DNA from: Lachnospiraceae bacterium
GTDB taxonomy: Bacteria > Bacillota > Clostridia > Lachnospirales > Lachnospiraceae
Direction of reading: 5' to 3'
NCBI GenBank assembly: GCA_017441265.1
Contig: JAFRYE010000052.1
Location: 1-47,472 of the forward strand
DNA: 47,472 bases
Position numbers and translations under genes: made by a program
Shown here: piece after piece, positions 25,662 to 35,053 of the stretch
How positions within the stretch are numbered: the first letter of the stretch is position 1
Layout: every line of letters starts with the position of its first letter
Notes under the pieces: model-generated
Database searches by the model: none
Seen by the model: the letters and a program-made list of their open reading frames with translations, nothing else
Told to the model about the DNA's origin: nothing

Positions 25662-26531
25662 ATGGAGATTTACAATGCATTTGCGCGGCTGTATGACCGA
25701 TGCATGGACAATGTTCCGTACGACGATTGGATGGTGTTCCTCGAGGAAACTTTTCGTAAGTTCGGTGTTCCCAGGGACGGGATTGTCGTGGAACTCGGTT
25801 GCGGAACCGGTGAAATCAGCGGTCGCCTGCGGGAGCGGGGATACGATATCATCGGAGTCGACGCGTCCGAGGAGATGCTTTCGGTGGCCATGGAGAAGGA
25901 ATACGATTGGCTTGACCGGGAACTGGAGCGTGCGGGGTTCGGCAGTGACAATGCGCCGGAGAACAGCGAGGCCGAGGACGAGTTGGTGGGCAGGCTTTCG
26001 GAGCGTATGGTGACGTATCTGCAGCAGGATCTGAGGAATCTGGATCTGTACGGAACCGCAGCCGCGATGGTCAGTGTATGCGACACGCTCAACTATATTA
26101 CGGACACTTGCGAGTTGACGGAGATCTTCCGAAGAGTGAACCGGTTTCTGGACAGGGACGGACTCTTTGTGTTTGACTTAAAGACCGAGACCTATTTCCG
26201 CGATGTGCTCGGCGACAACGTACGCGCGGAAGATTACGGGGACGCGGTGATGCTGTGGGACAATCGATATGATTCTTCCGCAAAAATCAATGAATATCGC
26301 GTATCTGTGTTTGAGGAAAATGAGGACGGGCTCTACAGCCGAAGCGACGAAGTCCATGTGCAGAGGGCATTTTCCGAGGAGGAGATCAGGGAGTGCCTCG
26401 ATCGCGCGGGACTTGCACTGGTGGGCATGTACGACGGATATTCCGACCGGCCTGCCGATGCAAAGACGGAACGGCTGGTTGTCATAGCGAGAGAGCAATT
26501 TCAGAACGATAAGTATTACGGAGAAAGTTAG
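25662..26531 (+). CDS. Class I SAM-dependent methyltransferase
   Basis: A 289-residue methyltransferase. The SAM-binding motif I VVELGCGTG is at 42-50, the acidic end of strand 2 is GVDASEEM, and the motif IV region reads AAMVSVCDTLNYI. The YDxxMxxxPYxxW N-terminal pattern is typical of a family of uncharacterised Bacillota methyltransferases. An insertion of about 35 acidic residues follows motif II. The substrate cannot be inferred. Hsp33 begins six bases after the stop, so the two are cotranscribed. Confidence 0.85.
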   Translation: MEIYNAFARLYDRCMDNVPYDDWMVFLEETFRKFGVPRDGIVVELGCGTGEISGRLRERGYDIIGVDASEEMLSVAMEKEYDWLDRELERAGFGSDNAPENSEAEDELVGRLSERMVTYLQQDLRNLDLYGTAAAMVSVCDTLNYITDTCELTEIFRRVNRFLDRDGLFVFDLKTETYFRDVLGDNVRAEDYGDAVMLWDNRYDSSAKINEYRVSVFEENEDGLYSRSDEVHVQRAFSEEEIRECLDRAGLALVGMYDGYSDRPADAKTERLVVIAREQFQNDKYYGES

Positions 26532-26537
26532 ACGAAC

Positions 26538-27434
26538 ATGACGGATTCGGTATCGACAAAGGATTATATCGTACGCGCGAGTGCTGCGGATGAATTCATT
26601 CGCGCATTTGCCATCACTTCGAAAAATCTGTGCGAAACGGCACGGGTAGCTCACGGCCTTTCGCCGGTAGCCACGGCGGCGCTCGGGCGGTTGTTGTCCG
26701 CGTCGGCGATGATGGGCGTGATGATGAAAGGCGACCGCGATCTGATGACAGTACGCATCGATGCAAACGGGCCGATCGAAGGACTCCTGGTGACGGCGGA
26801 TTCGCACGGCCACGTGAAAGGCTATGTCGGAAATCCGTATGTGGAGGTTCCGGACCGCGCGGACGGGCATTTGAACGTCGGCGGTGCGGTGGGCATCGGC
26901 GTTTTGAGCGTTATGAAGGATTTGGGGCTCAAGGAGCCTTACGTCGGGGATATCGAACTGCAGACAGGAGAGATCGCAGAGGATCTCACATATTATTTTG
27001 CGGCGTCGGAGCAGACTCCGTCGAGTGTCGGCCTCGGTGTCTTGGTGGATCGGGATCGTTCTGTGCTGCAGGCCGGCGGCTTTATCGTACAGCTGATGCC
27101 CGACGTGCCGGACGACGTGATCGCCACGCTGGAGCAGAACCTTCGCGGACTGCGGTCGGTGACGGAGATGCTGTCGGACGGCTGTACGCCGGAAGATATG
27201 TTGCGCATTGTTCTTAAAGGGCTTTCACCGGAGATGCTTGATACGACGGAAGCTTCGTTCAGCTGCAATTGCTCCAAGGAGCGGTATACAAGAGGATTGA
27301 TCAGTATCGGACGCGAGGAACTCGGCAAATTGCTTGAGAAAGACGAGGAGATTGAGGTGCGTTGCCGGTTCTGCAACAAGGATTATCATTTTTCGCCGGA
27401 TGAGATCCGGGAGATGATGGAATACGCAAAATAG
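26538..27434 (+). CDS. hslO: Redox-regulated chaperone Hsp33
   Basis: Hsp33 is a cytoplasmic holdase switched on by oxidation, with release of a zinc ion. The protein has 298 residues. The redox switch is complete: C243-x-C245 in SCNCS and C276-x2-C279 in RCRFC bind zinc in the reduced form. The N-terminal domain shows the usual GPIEGLLV and GNP motifs. The start is ATG 26538, six bases after the methyltransferase stop. Confidence 0.97.
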   Translation: MTDSVSTKDYIVRASAADEFIRAFAITSKNLCETARVAHGLSPVATAALGRLLSASAMMGVMMKGDRDLMTVRIDANGPIEGLLVTADSHGHVKGYVGNPYVEVPDRADGHLNVGGAVGIGVLSVMKDLGLKEPYVGDIELQTGEIAEDLTYYFAASEQTPSSVGLGVLVDRDRSVLQAGGFIVQLMPDVPDDVIATLEQNLRGLRSVTEMLSDGCTPEDMLRIVLKGLSPEMLDTTEASFSCNCSKERYTRGLISIGREELGKLLEKDEEIEVRCRFCNKDYHFSPDEIREMMEYAK

Positions 27435-27477
27435 CCTTGCCGCATTCGCAGCGGAAAGGCATGGAATCGAGGTGCAT

Positions 27478-28878
27478 ATGGCAAACAGGAAAGAAACCAA
27501 AAAGACAACGGCCAAGCAGGATGCGTGGTTGAAGTACGACGACAAGGGTCGCGCGAAGATCGAGGCGTTCTGCAAGGGCTACAAGGAATTCATTTCCGAC
27601 AATAAGACCGAGCGTGAGTGCGCGGCGGCGTTGATCGCCAAGGCGGAGAAGAAGGGGTTCCGCGATCTGATGAAATGCGAGAGCCTCAAGGCCGGCGACC
27701 GCGTTTACTACTCGATGATGGGTAAGGCGGTAGCTTTGTTCGTGATCGGTACGAAGCCGATTTCCGAGGGTATGAACATTCTCGGAGCGCATATCGATTC
27801 ACCGCGTTTGGACGTAAAGCAGAATCCGCTGTATGAGGACAACGGAATCGCGCTTTTGGATACCCATTATTACGGCGGCGTCAAGAAGTATCAATGGGTG
27901 ACGCTTCCCATGGCGATCCACGGTGTGTTCGTCAAGAAGGACGGGACGAAGGTGCCGGTGGCGATCGGGGAAAAGGATGACGATCCGGTATTCGGGATCA
28001 GCGATCTTTTGATCCATCTTTCGACGGATCAGCTCGGAAAGAAGGGCGCGACGGTCATCGAGGGAGAGGATCTCGATGTCACATTTGCCTCGCGGCCGCT
28101 TAACAAAGAGGGTAAGGACGCCGTTAAGGAGATGGCTTTGTCGGTGCTTAAGGAGAAGTACGGTGTCGAGGCGGACGACTTCTGTTCGGCGGAACTCGAG
28201 ATCGTTCCGGCCGGCAAAGCGAGAGATTTCGGCATTGATCGCAGCATGATCATGGGCTACGGCCAGGACGACCGTTCCTGCGCATATCCTTCGGCAGAGG
28301 CGATCTTCTCGGTGAAGAAGAGCGCACGTACGCTTGCATGCCTCCTGGTCGACAAGGAGGAGATCGGAAGCGTCGGTGCGACCGGTATGCATTCCCGCTT
28401 CTTCGAGAACTGCATTGCGGAGATTGCCGATCGGCTGGGTCAATACAGTGAGCTTGCGGTGCGAAGAGCGCTTCAGAATTCCTACATGCTCTCGTCCGAT
28501 GTGAGCGCCGCGTATGATCCGCTGTACGGGTCGGCGTTTGAGAAGAAGAACGCGGCATTTTTCGGAAAAGGGCTCGTGTTCAACAAATACACGGGATCCC
28601 GCGGTAAATCAGGCTCGAACGACGCCAGCCCCGAGTACATGGCGATGCTTCGCCGGATCCTCGACGGCGCGAACGTAACGTATCAGACCGCCGAACTCGG
28701 CAAGGTGGATCAGGGCGGCGGCGGTACCATTGCGTACATCATGGGCAACTACGGAATGAATGTCATCGACAGCGGTGTTGCCGTGATGAGCATGCATGCA
28801 CCGTGGGAGATCACGAGCAAGGTGGACATTTACGAGTCATATCTCGGGTATGTCGCTTTCCTCGAAGGAATTCAGTAA
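27478..28878 (+). CDS. M18 family aminopeptidase
   Basis: A 466-residue zinc metallo-aminopeptidase of family M18 (aspartyl aminopeptidase type), which removes N-terminal residues from peptides in the cytoplasm. The expected ligand and catalytic segments are visible: GAHIDSPRLD, YGQDDRSCAYP, DKEEIGSVGATG and the C-terminal MHAPWEI. A GTG lies six bases upstream in frame, but ATG 27478 has the better spacing to GAGG (27469-27472). The N-terminal basic run (RKETKKTTAK) is a family-typical extension. It follows hslO by 43 bases and precedes dut by 18, so it belongs to one run of genes. Confidence 0.93.
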   Translation: MANRKETKKTTAKQDAWLKYDDKGRAKIEAFCKGYKEFISDNKTERECAAALIAKAEKKGFRDLMKCESLKAGDRVYYSMMGKAVALFVIGTKPISEGMNILGAHIDSPRLDVKQNPLYEDNGIALLDTHYYGGVKKYQWVTLPMAIHGVFVKKDGTKVPVAIGEKDDDPVFGISDLLIHLSTDQLGKKGATVIEGEDLDVTFASRPLNKEGKDAVKEMALSVLKEKYGVEADDFCSAELEIVPAGKARDFGIDRSMIMGYGQDDRSCAYPSAEAIFSVKKSARTLACLLVDKEEIGSVGATGMHSRFFENCIAEIADRLGQYSELAVRRALQNSYMLSSDVSAAYDPLYGSAFEKKNAAFFGKGLVFNKYTGSRGKSGSNDASPEYMAMLRRILDGANVTYQTAELGKVDQGGGGTIAYIMGNYGMNVIDSGVAVMSMHAPWEITSKVDIYESYLGYVAFLEGIQ

Positions 28879-28896
28879 TGACGGAAAAGAGGCTGT

Positions 28897-29331
28897 ATGG
28901 TTGAGTTAAAGATACGCTACATCAGCAAGGAGATTGAAAAATTGCGCTATATCGACGGCATTTCCGATTGGATCGATCTGCGAAGCGCCGAGGATGTCAC
29001 ACTGAAGGCCGGGGAGTCGAAATTGATCCGGTTAGGCATCGCGGTGGAACTGCCGGTAGGCTATGAGGCGCACATCGTACCGCGGAGTTCCACATTCCGC
29101 AACTTCGGGATCATCCAGACGAACCATATGGGCGTTGTGGATCACAGCTATTGCGGCGACGAGGACGAGTGGAAAATGCCTGTGCTGGCAGTGCGCGATA
29201 CGGAAATCCATGTCAATGACCGGATCTGCCAGTTCCGTATCATGGAAAATCAACCGAAACTCACCTTTACGGAGGTGGAGCACTTAAGAGAGACATCGCG
29301 CGGCGGCTTCGGCACGACGGGCGTTCAATAA
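28897..29331 (+). CDS. dut: dUTP diphosphatase
   Basis: A trimeric-type dUTPase that hydrolyses dUTP to dUMP, keeping uracil out of DNA and supplying dTMP synthesis. The protein has 144 residues. The five family motifs are recognisable: IDLRSAEDV, PRSST, VVDHSYCGDEDEW, RICQFRIM and SRGGFGTTG. Motif III carries a slightly longer acidic loop (GDEDEW) than usual. It is within the M18-CobW gene run, 23 bases before the CobW gene. Confidence 0.93.
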   Translation: MVELKIRYISKEIEKLRYIDGISDWIDLRSAEDVTLKAGESKLIRLGIAVELPVGYEAHIVPRSSTFRNFGIIQTNHMGVVDHSYCGDEDEWKMPVLAVRDTEIHVNDRICQFRIMENQPKLTFTEVEHLRETSRGGFGTTGVQ

Positions 29332-29354
29332 TTCAAAAGAAACGGAGTAGAAAC

Positions 29355-30569
29355 ATGATTCAGGTAACAGTATTTTCCGGCTTCCTCGGAGCCGGTAAGA
29401 CAACACTTATCAAGAAACTTCTCGCGGACGGTTACAAGGGCGAGAAGGTCGTTTTGATCGAAAATGAGTTCGGTGAGATCGGTATCGACGGCGGTTTCCT
29501 CAAGGATGCCGGAATTGAGATCACGGAGATGAACTCGGGTTGCATCTGCTGCTCGCTCGTCGGTGATTTCGGCAAGGCGCTTGTGCAGGTGAAGGAGCAG
29601 TTCCATCCCGACCGCATCCTGATCGAGCCCTCCGGCGTCGGCAAGCTTTCCGACGTTGTAAGGGCGATCGAGAAGATTGAAGATCCGGACATGGTTGTGA
29701 CCGGCCTCGTGACGGTGGTAGACGCCGCAAAATGCCGCATCTACATGAAAAACTTCGGCGAGTTCTTTAACAACCAGGTCGAGTGTGCGCACACGATCCT
29801 TTTGAGCCGCTCGCAGTTCGTCTCGGAAGATAAGCTGCAGGCTTGCGTTGCGCTTCTGCGGGAGAAGAATCCGGATGCGACCATTGTTACGACTCCTTGG
29901 GATTCGTTGACGGGAGGACAGATCCTCGCAGCGATGGAGACGAAGGTTGACCTCGCAAAGCAGCTTCTTGAGGAAGAGGAAGTCTGCCCGGTGTGCGGAC
30001 ATCACCATCACGACGATGACGACGATGACGATGACGATGAGAGCGAGTGCTGTCACCATCATCACGATGATGACGACGACAACGAAGACGAGCACGAGCA
30101 TCACCATCACCACCATCACGATGACGAAGACGAGCACGAGCATCACCATCACCATCATCACGATGACGATGATGACGATGATGACGAGCATGAGCATCAC
30201 CATCATCACCACCATGAGGACGGCGAGTGTGACGATCCGGAGTGCGAATGCCATCATCACGATCATGACGGACACCATCATCATCACCATGCCGACGAGG
30301 TTTTCACGAGCTTCGGCCGCGAGACGGTCAAAAAGTACGAGGAGGATACGCTTCGAGACATTCTGGAGAAGTTGGCCAATTCGGAAGAGTACGGCGTGAT
30401 CCTGCGCGCGAAGGGAATGCTTCCCGACGCGGAAGGTCAGTGGCATTATTTCGATCTGACGCCCGGTGAGTATGAGATCCGTGACGGACAGCCGGACATC
30501 ATCGGCAGGATCTGCGTGATCGGCAGCAAGATGAACGAGGACGCCATCCGCGAATTGTTCGAACTTTGA
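29355..30569 (+). CDS. CobW-family GTPase metallochaperone with His/Asp-rich tract
   Basis: A 404-residue G3E GTPase of the CobW/YciC/ZNG1 group, which delivers metal ions, often zinc, to client proteins. The P-loop GFLGAGKTT is at 9-17, and the metal-binding CxCC motif is C63-I-C65-C66. A CPVCG segment (211-215) leads into residues 216-312, of which by my count 42 are His and 45 Asp or Glu, plus five Cys. A CobW C-terminal domain follows (314-404). Many CobW proteins have a His-rich loop, but this one is exceptionally long. It may store or buffer metal. The next gene encodes a second CobW-like GTPase, and zinc proteins (M18 peptidase, Hsp33) lie upstream. No Zur box was recognised. Confidence 0.92.
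   Translation: MIQVTVFSGFLGAGKTTLIKKLLADGYKGEKVVLIENEFGEIGIDGGFLKDAGIEITEMNSGCICCSLVGDFGKALVQVKEQFHPDRILIEPSGVGKLSDVVRAIEKIEDPDMVVTGLVTVVDAAKCRIYMKNFGEFFNNQVECAHTILLSRSQFVSEDKLQACVALLREKNPDATIVTTPWDSLTGGQILAAMETKVDLAKQLLEEEEVCPVCGHHHHDDDDDDDDDESECCHHHHDDDDDNEDEHEHHHHHHHDDEDEHEHHHHHHHDDDDDDDDEHEHHHHHHHEDGECDDPECECHHHDHDGHHHHHHADEVFTSFGRETVKKYEEDTLRDILEKLANSEEYGVILRAKGMLPDAEGQWHYFDLTPGEYEIRDGQPDIIGRICVIGSKMNEDAIRELFEL
30084..30167 (+). repeat. 42-base tandem repeat in the His-rich tract
   Basis: Two adjacent 42-base units (30084-30125 and 30126-30167) differ at only a couple of third-codon positions; a shorter third copy follows near 30185-30217. Each unit encodes EDEHE, seven His and DD. It shows that the tract grew by tandem duplication and may vary in length between strains. 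Confidence 0.8.
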
Positions 30570-30596
30570 TTTTGATTTCTGGAAAGGACATGAACT

Positions 30597-31547
30597 ATGG
30601 AAAAGCCGGTATTTGTCATCAATGGCTTTTTGGACAGCGGGAAGACGTCATTTATCCGCGATACATTGAATGATCCGCAGTTCCTGGCTTCCGGGAAGGT
30701 CCTTGTGATCCTCTGCGAGGAGGGCGAGGAGGAACTGGATGAGGTAGCGCTCTTAAAGAAGGGCGTCAGCATCATTACCGTGGAAGACCAAGATCAGCTG
30801 ACAACCGAGTTCATGAAGGGACTCGAGGATTTCTACAAGCCGAACATGATCATGATCGAGTGGAACGGCGTGTGGAAGCTGGTGGATCTGCTGGATACGG
30901 ATATGCCGCAGAACTGGGTGCTCTCACAGATCATAACGCTGCTGGACTCGACGACATTTCCCATGTATATCAACAATATGCGGGCGATGATCCTTGACGA
31001 GGTACGTTACTCCGACGTCGTGATCGTCAACCGTTGTGACGATGCGACGGATCGATCGGCGATCCGCAGAAACATCAAGGCGGTCAACCGCAAGGCGATG
31101 ATCTCCTATGAGCGCGCAGACGGCAAGGACGCCGGTGAGTTCGAGGAAGACCTGCCGTACGATATGACACAGAAGCATTTGGAGATTTCCGACGCCGATT
31201 ACGGTATCTGGCATATGGACGCCGCGGAGCATCCGGAGGCCTATGACGGAAAATCCATTCATTTTCTTTCGATGCTCTATGTCTCGCCGCGTCTGCCGAA
31301 GGGCTACATTGTGCCCGGTCGAATGGTTATGACGTGCTGCGCTGAGGATACGCAGTTCAACGGTTTCCTTGCGAAGTTGCCGGCGGCTGTGGATCCGGAT
31401 TCGCTGCGGAGCCGCATGTGGTTTGAGATCACTGCGGATATTCGTGTGCAGAATATGCGGGAGTACAAGGGCAAGGGAGTGGTGTTGCACATCACGAGCA
31501 TGGTTCCGGCGAAGGAGCCTGCCGACCCGTTGATTTATTTCTCCTGA
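30597..31547 (+). CDS. Second CobW-like GTPase without CxCC motif
   Basis: A 316-residue protein with a CobW-type P-loop GFLDSGKTS (10-18) and a VNRCDD segment where G3E GTPases have NKxD. The CxCC metal motif of CobW is absent. The C-terminal part instead contains a VMTCCAED segment (C247-C248) resembling the cysteine motif of DUF1980/YcgQ proteins, which are linked to zinc in Bacillus; that resemblance is from memory and was not tested. It follows the His-rich CobW gene by 27 bases, so the two likely work together. Whether it binds metal is unknown. Confidence 0.8.
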   Translation: MEKPVFVINGFLDSGKTSFIRDTLNDPQFLASGKVLVILCEEGEEELDEVALLKKGVSIITVEDQDQLTTEFMKGLEDFYKPNMIMIEWNGVWKLVDLLDTDMPQNWVLSQIITLLDSTTFPMYINNMRAMILDEVRYSDVVIVNRCDDATDRSAIRRNIKAVNRKAMISYERADGKDAGEFEEDLPYDMTQKHLEISDADYGIWHMDAAEHPEAYDGKSIHFLSMLYVSPRLPKGYIVPGRMVMTCCAEDTQFNGFLAKLPAAVDPDSLRSRMWFEITADIRVQNMREYKGKGVVLHITSMVPAKEPADPLIYFS

Positions 31548-31566
31548 CGGACAGAAAGGAATCGGA

Positions 31567-32661
31567 ATGGGGCTTGATCTGACTAATGTGAAAATACTCG
31601 GACGAACCTCCGAGGAAGCACCGGACACGCTGTTCTGGACGGGAAGTCGCTTTGAGATGAACGTGAAGGCATCCTATCTCACGGTCACTGTCGAGGCGGC
31701 CTACGGCATGCAGGAACAGTGGATTGCCGTGCTCGTCAACAAGGTACAGTTGTGCCGGATGCCGCTTCATCGCGGGGAGAACGAGATCATCATTTTCCGA
31801 AACCGCAATGCCGAAGAGGTGAAAAATGTCCGCATCGTCAAGGAAGTGCAGCCCATGGGCGGCGACGGTGCGAACTATATCCGACTGACCGGGATCGAGA
31901 CGGACGGGGAGCTGGTGCCGGTGGAGGAACCGGCGATGCGGATCCAGTTTGTGGGAGATTCCATCACGTCCGGCGAGGGCGCCGTTGGTGCCCGTTCGGA
32001 AAATGACTGGGTCGCCCAGCTGTTTTCCGCGGTTGACAACTATGCATACATGACGGCGGAAGCGCTCTCGGCCGATTATCAGGTCGTTTCCCAGAGTGGC
32101 TGGGGCGTATACTGCGGCTACAACAACGATATCCATATGAATGTGCCGAGGCTTTATGATAGCGTCTGCTCGCTTGTCACCGAGGACGGAAAGAGTGTCA
32201 GGGGATCACTCGAGAAATATGATCACAGCCGGTTTGTGCCGGATGTGGCGGTGATCAACCTTGCGACAAACGATTCCGGTGCATGTTCGGCGGAAGCGTA
32301 CACGGACCCTGAGACGGGAAAGACGTACCGTATGGTGAGGGGCGAAGACGGGCGACTTGACGCAGAGAGCGCGAAGCATTTTTCGGATGCGGTTGTCGCA
32401 TTTTTGAAGAAACTGCGCGCGGCGCACCCGGAGGCTTATTTGCTGTGGGTCTACGGGATGCTCGGCGTGGATATGGAGAATCCTGTTTTAGAGGCGATTA
32501 CGGCATATCGGGAGGCGACCGGAGATGAGAGGACCGGGTATTGCCGCCTGCCTGATACGACACCGGATGCATTTGGCGCGAGATGCCATCCGGGGCACCG
32601 CTCACATGAGCGTGCGGCCGAGACGATTGCAGCGAAGATCAGAGAGCTGACGATCGGATGA
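31567..32661 (+). CDS. SGNH hydrolase, CE2-like esterase
   Basis: A 364-residue protein with an N-terminal beta-sandwich (about 1-120) and an SGNH esterase domain, the layout of carbohydrate esterase family 2 (acetyl-xylan and acetyl-glucomannan deacetylases). The nucleophile is S132 in GDSIT, the oxyanion Asn is in NLATND, and the C-terminal His is in CHPGH (H341 or H344). There is no signal peptide, so it probably acts inside the cell on imported acetylated oligosaccharides or another ester. It follows the second CobW-like gene by 19 bases. Why it is next to metal chaperones is unclear. Confidence 0.85.
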   Translation: MGLDLTNVKILGRTSEEAPDTLFWTGSRFEMNVKASYLTVTVEAAYGMQEQWIAVLVNKVQLCRMPLHRGENEIIIFRNRNAEEVKNVRIVKEVQPMGGDGANYIRLTGIETDGELVPVEEPAMRIQFVGDSITSGEGAVGARSENDWVAQLFSAVDNYAYMTAEALSADYQVVSQSGWGVYCGYNNDIHMNVPRLYDSVCSLVTEDGKSVRGSLEKYDHSRFVPDVAVINLATNDSGACSAEAYTDPETGKTYRMVRGEDGRLDAESAKHFSDAVVAFLKKLRAAHPEAYLLWVYGMLGVDMENPVLEAITAYREATGDERTGYCRLPDTTPDAFGARCHPGHRSHERAAETIAAKIRELTIG

Positions 32662-32734
32662 TGAAGAAACTGTCGGATGAGCAGAGCATCCGGCGTTTTG
32701 AGAAGGTTAATAACAAGTTTGGGGGACAAATCAC

Positions 32735-35053
32735 ATGAGCATGCTTCGTCTGGTAGACATAGGCAAAATCTATGTCTCGGAGAACAACGTCTCGGTCGGA
32801 ATTCGCGGTGTGAATCTATCGTTTGACCGGGGGGAATTTGTCGCGATCACCGGTGCGTCGGGATCGGGCAAATCCACGCTTCTTAACGTCTTGAGCGGCA
32901 TGGACACCTACGAGGAGGGTGAACTCTTCATCGAGGAGCAGCCCACGTCGCACTATGTACAGTCGGATTGGGAAGAATACCGGCAGAAGTACATATCATT
33001 CATTTTCCAGGAATACAACATTCTCGAGAGCTTCACGGTCTTGCAGAACGTGGAGCTGGCATTGATGTTCATCAAAGACCCGAAACAACGCCGAGAGCGT
33101 GCTCTTGAACTGATCGAGCGGGTCGGTCTGACGAAATACAAAAAGCAGAAGGGAAGCCATCTCTCCGGCGGTCAGAAGCAGCGTACCGTCATTGCGCGTG
33201 CGCTCGCTAAGGACAGTCCGATCATCCTGGCGGATGAGCCGACCGGAAATCTCGATTCGGAGACGTCTGCGGAGATTATCAAGCTTCTGCGCGAAGTGTC
33301 CGTCGGCAAATTACTGATCATGGTCACTCACAATTTCGATCAGGTGGCCGATGTTGCGACAAGACACGTCCGCATTTACGACGGCTCTGTGGAGTCTGAC
33401 CGCATGATCGCCGAGACTTCGAAAATTGAAACTCCGGACGCTGAGAACCAGGAGACCGAGGAGACCGCAGCACAGCCGGACAAGACATCGGAAAAAGCCT
33501 TCGTAGGTGACGGTTTCCGCCTCGGCCGCGCACTGTTCTGTTCCAAGCCGAAACTGAGTCTGTTTCTGACGATCGTACTCACGCTCGGAACGATCGGAAT
33601 CTTCTTCATGACCGGCGTGTGCGGCGAATTCATGCATTTGTTTGACAAGAAATATGTATTCCGACCGATGGACGGGCGTGTGATCATCACGTACCGGGAA
33701 GGGACGTCATTTTCCGACGAACAATTGAAACAGATCGCGGAGAAGTATGGTGCGAATGACTATCTGCGGTACGATTTTCTTCTGGATGCGAATCAGGGAT
33801 ACGCTGAGAGGCTTGAGGAATTCACACGAGATTTCGGTGAGTATTTTTCTGACAATTTTTATGCCGGAGCGTATGCCTACAGTTTCGGCGATGACTACGG
33901 TGAGCCGGATTACGGTCGATATCCGCAGACAGACAGGGAAGTGCTGTTGAGACTCCCGCTGTATTACAAAGAATTCAGTGGTTTCACTGAGGAAAAAGTT
34001 GCGAGTGGAAAAGCATATATTCCGTTCGGAAGCGAGGGGGTCGGAACAAGTTTCGTTCCGTTTACCGTATGCGGTGTGTCATATACGGTCGACAATACAC
34101 AGTATCCGGTCGCAGTATTCTCAAGAGAAGGATTTGACCTGGCGACCTCACTCAAACTGTATACGCCGGGGCTGACGTTTGACAGCTGCCGTGTGGACGG
34201 AGAAATGCCGATGAAACTGAATGATGCTTTCTGGTCGGTTCGAATCAATTCGAATCTTGATCCGAACAGTGTCTTTTGTTCCGGCACGACGCTTCGAAAA
34301 GCTGTGGAAGCAGGAAGTAAGTGCGAGGTTTCGGTTCGGGTGATTTTCTATTTCGGTAACGAGCAGAATTCCCGGACGTTCGAGATCGGTCATGAATTTT
34401 CGGATAAGGATATCACCGATTGGGAGACGTCATCCGAAGACGATGAGGAAAGCCGGGTTTATCTGGAGATCGGCGTCGGAGTGGCCGCGCAGCTGTTCCG
34501 CGAGTGCATGGAGAGCAACACGTATTCCCAGGCAAGTCTGTTCTTCGCGGATGATGATGCCGCACGGAAGGCTGTGGACGCATTGAAGGCGGACGGCGTC
34601 CCGGCACTTATGTCCGATGTGACGCAGCTTCAGGATTCACAGACGGCGATCGAACTGTTGTTTGATTATTTTCCGTATGCGATCCTGTGGGCCATTTCGG
34701 TCATTTTCCTGCTGTTCTTCGTGCGGCTTTGCACATCCAGATCGATGGAGGCTTTCCGCGACGAGGCGGCAATCCTTCGTTCGATGGGAATCCCGGTACG
34801 GATTGTCAAAACCGGAATTTATGTGCGCATGTTCATGGCACTGTTGATCCCGTTTATCCTGTTGCCGGTGATCGCGTGGGCAGTGTATCATCAGCCGTCG
34901 CTGAACGGCGTGCTCCGATACTTACATGCGCCTGAATATGCATTTTTGTGCATTGCCATGATCTTCGTCACCTGGCGCGTAACGAGCCGTAAAATACGGA
35001 ATATGTTCGGGGAGAGTGTCAAGAAATCGTTGCGGGGAGGTGAAAGAGCATGA
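32735..35053 (+). CDS. ABC transporter ATPase-permease fusion, pair 1 subunit A
   Basis: A 772-residue MacB-like protein. The N-terminal ATPase is complete: Walker A ASGSGKST (41-48), signature LSGGQ (143-147), Walker B ILADEPTG (164-171) and H-loop VTHNFD. A linker leads to a first membrane helix (about 276-295), an extracytoplasmic domain of about 350 residues, and three more helices (about 646-667, 696-720, 735-750). This is the type VII ABC topology used for lipoprotein or peptide export and for resistance to cell-wall-active peptides, but the substrate is unknown. The stop overlaps the start of the next gene (ATGA), so a heterodimer with subunit B is likely. No two-component system is nearby. 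Confidence 0.9.
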   Translation: MSMLRLVDIGKIYVSENNVSVGIRGVNLSFDRGEFVAITGASGSGKSTLLNVLSGMDTYEEGELFIEEQPTSHYVQSDWEEYRQKYISFIFQEYNILESFTVLQNVELALMFIKDPKQRRERALELIERVGLTKYKKQKGSHLSGGQKQRTVIARALAKDSPIILADEPTGNLDSETSAEIIKLLREVSVGKLLIMVTHNFDQVADVATRHVRIYDGSVESDRMIAETSKIETPDAENQETEETAAQPDKTSEKAFVGDGFRLGRALFCSKPKLSLFLTIVLTLGTIGIFFMTGVCGEFMHLFDKKYVFRPMDGRVIITYREGTSFSDEQLKQIAEKYGANDYLRYDFLLDANQGYAERLEEFTRDFGEYFSDNFYAGAYAYSFGDDYGEPDYGRYPQTDREVLLRLPLYYKEFSGFTEEKVASGKAYIPFGSEGVGTSFVPFTVCGVSYTVDNTQYPVAVFSREGFDLATSLKLYTPGLTFDSCRVDGEMPMKLNDAFWSVRINSNLDPNSVFCSGTTLRKAVEAGSKCEVSVRVIFYFGNEQNSRTFEIGHEFSDKDITDWETSSEDDEESRVYLEIGVGVAAQLFRECMESNTYSQASLFFADDDAARKAVDALKADGVPALMSDVTQLQDSQTAIELLFDYFPYAILWAISVIFLLFFVRLCTSRSMEAFRDEAAILRSMGIPVRIVKTGIYVRMFMALLIPFILLPVIAWAVYHQPSLNGVLRYLHAPEYAFLCIAMIFVTWRVTSRKIRNMFGESVKKSLRGGERA

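Noticed and set aside
30000-30290. CRISPR-like repeat appearance
   Set aside because: The repetition is in frame, encodes the His/Asp tract, and has no spacers.
29325-30446. A - strand frame with long Met/Val runs opposite the His-rich tract
   Set aside because: The valine and methionine runs are only the complement of His and Asp codons.
32662-32734. A promoter in front of the ABC genes
   Set aside because: TTGAGA and TAATAA occur but the spacing is far too short; no acceptable pair was found, so the ABC genes may be read from upstream.
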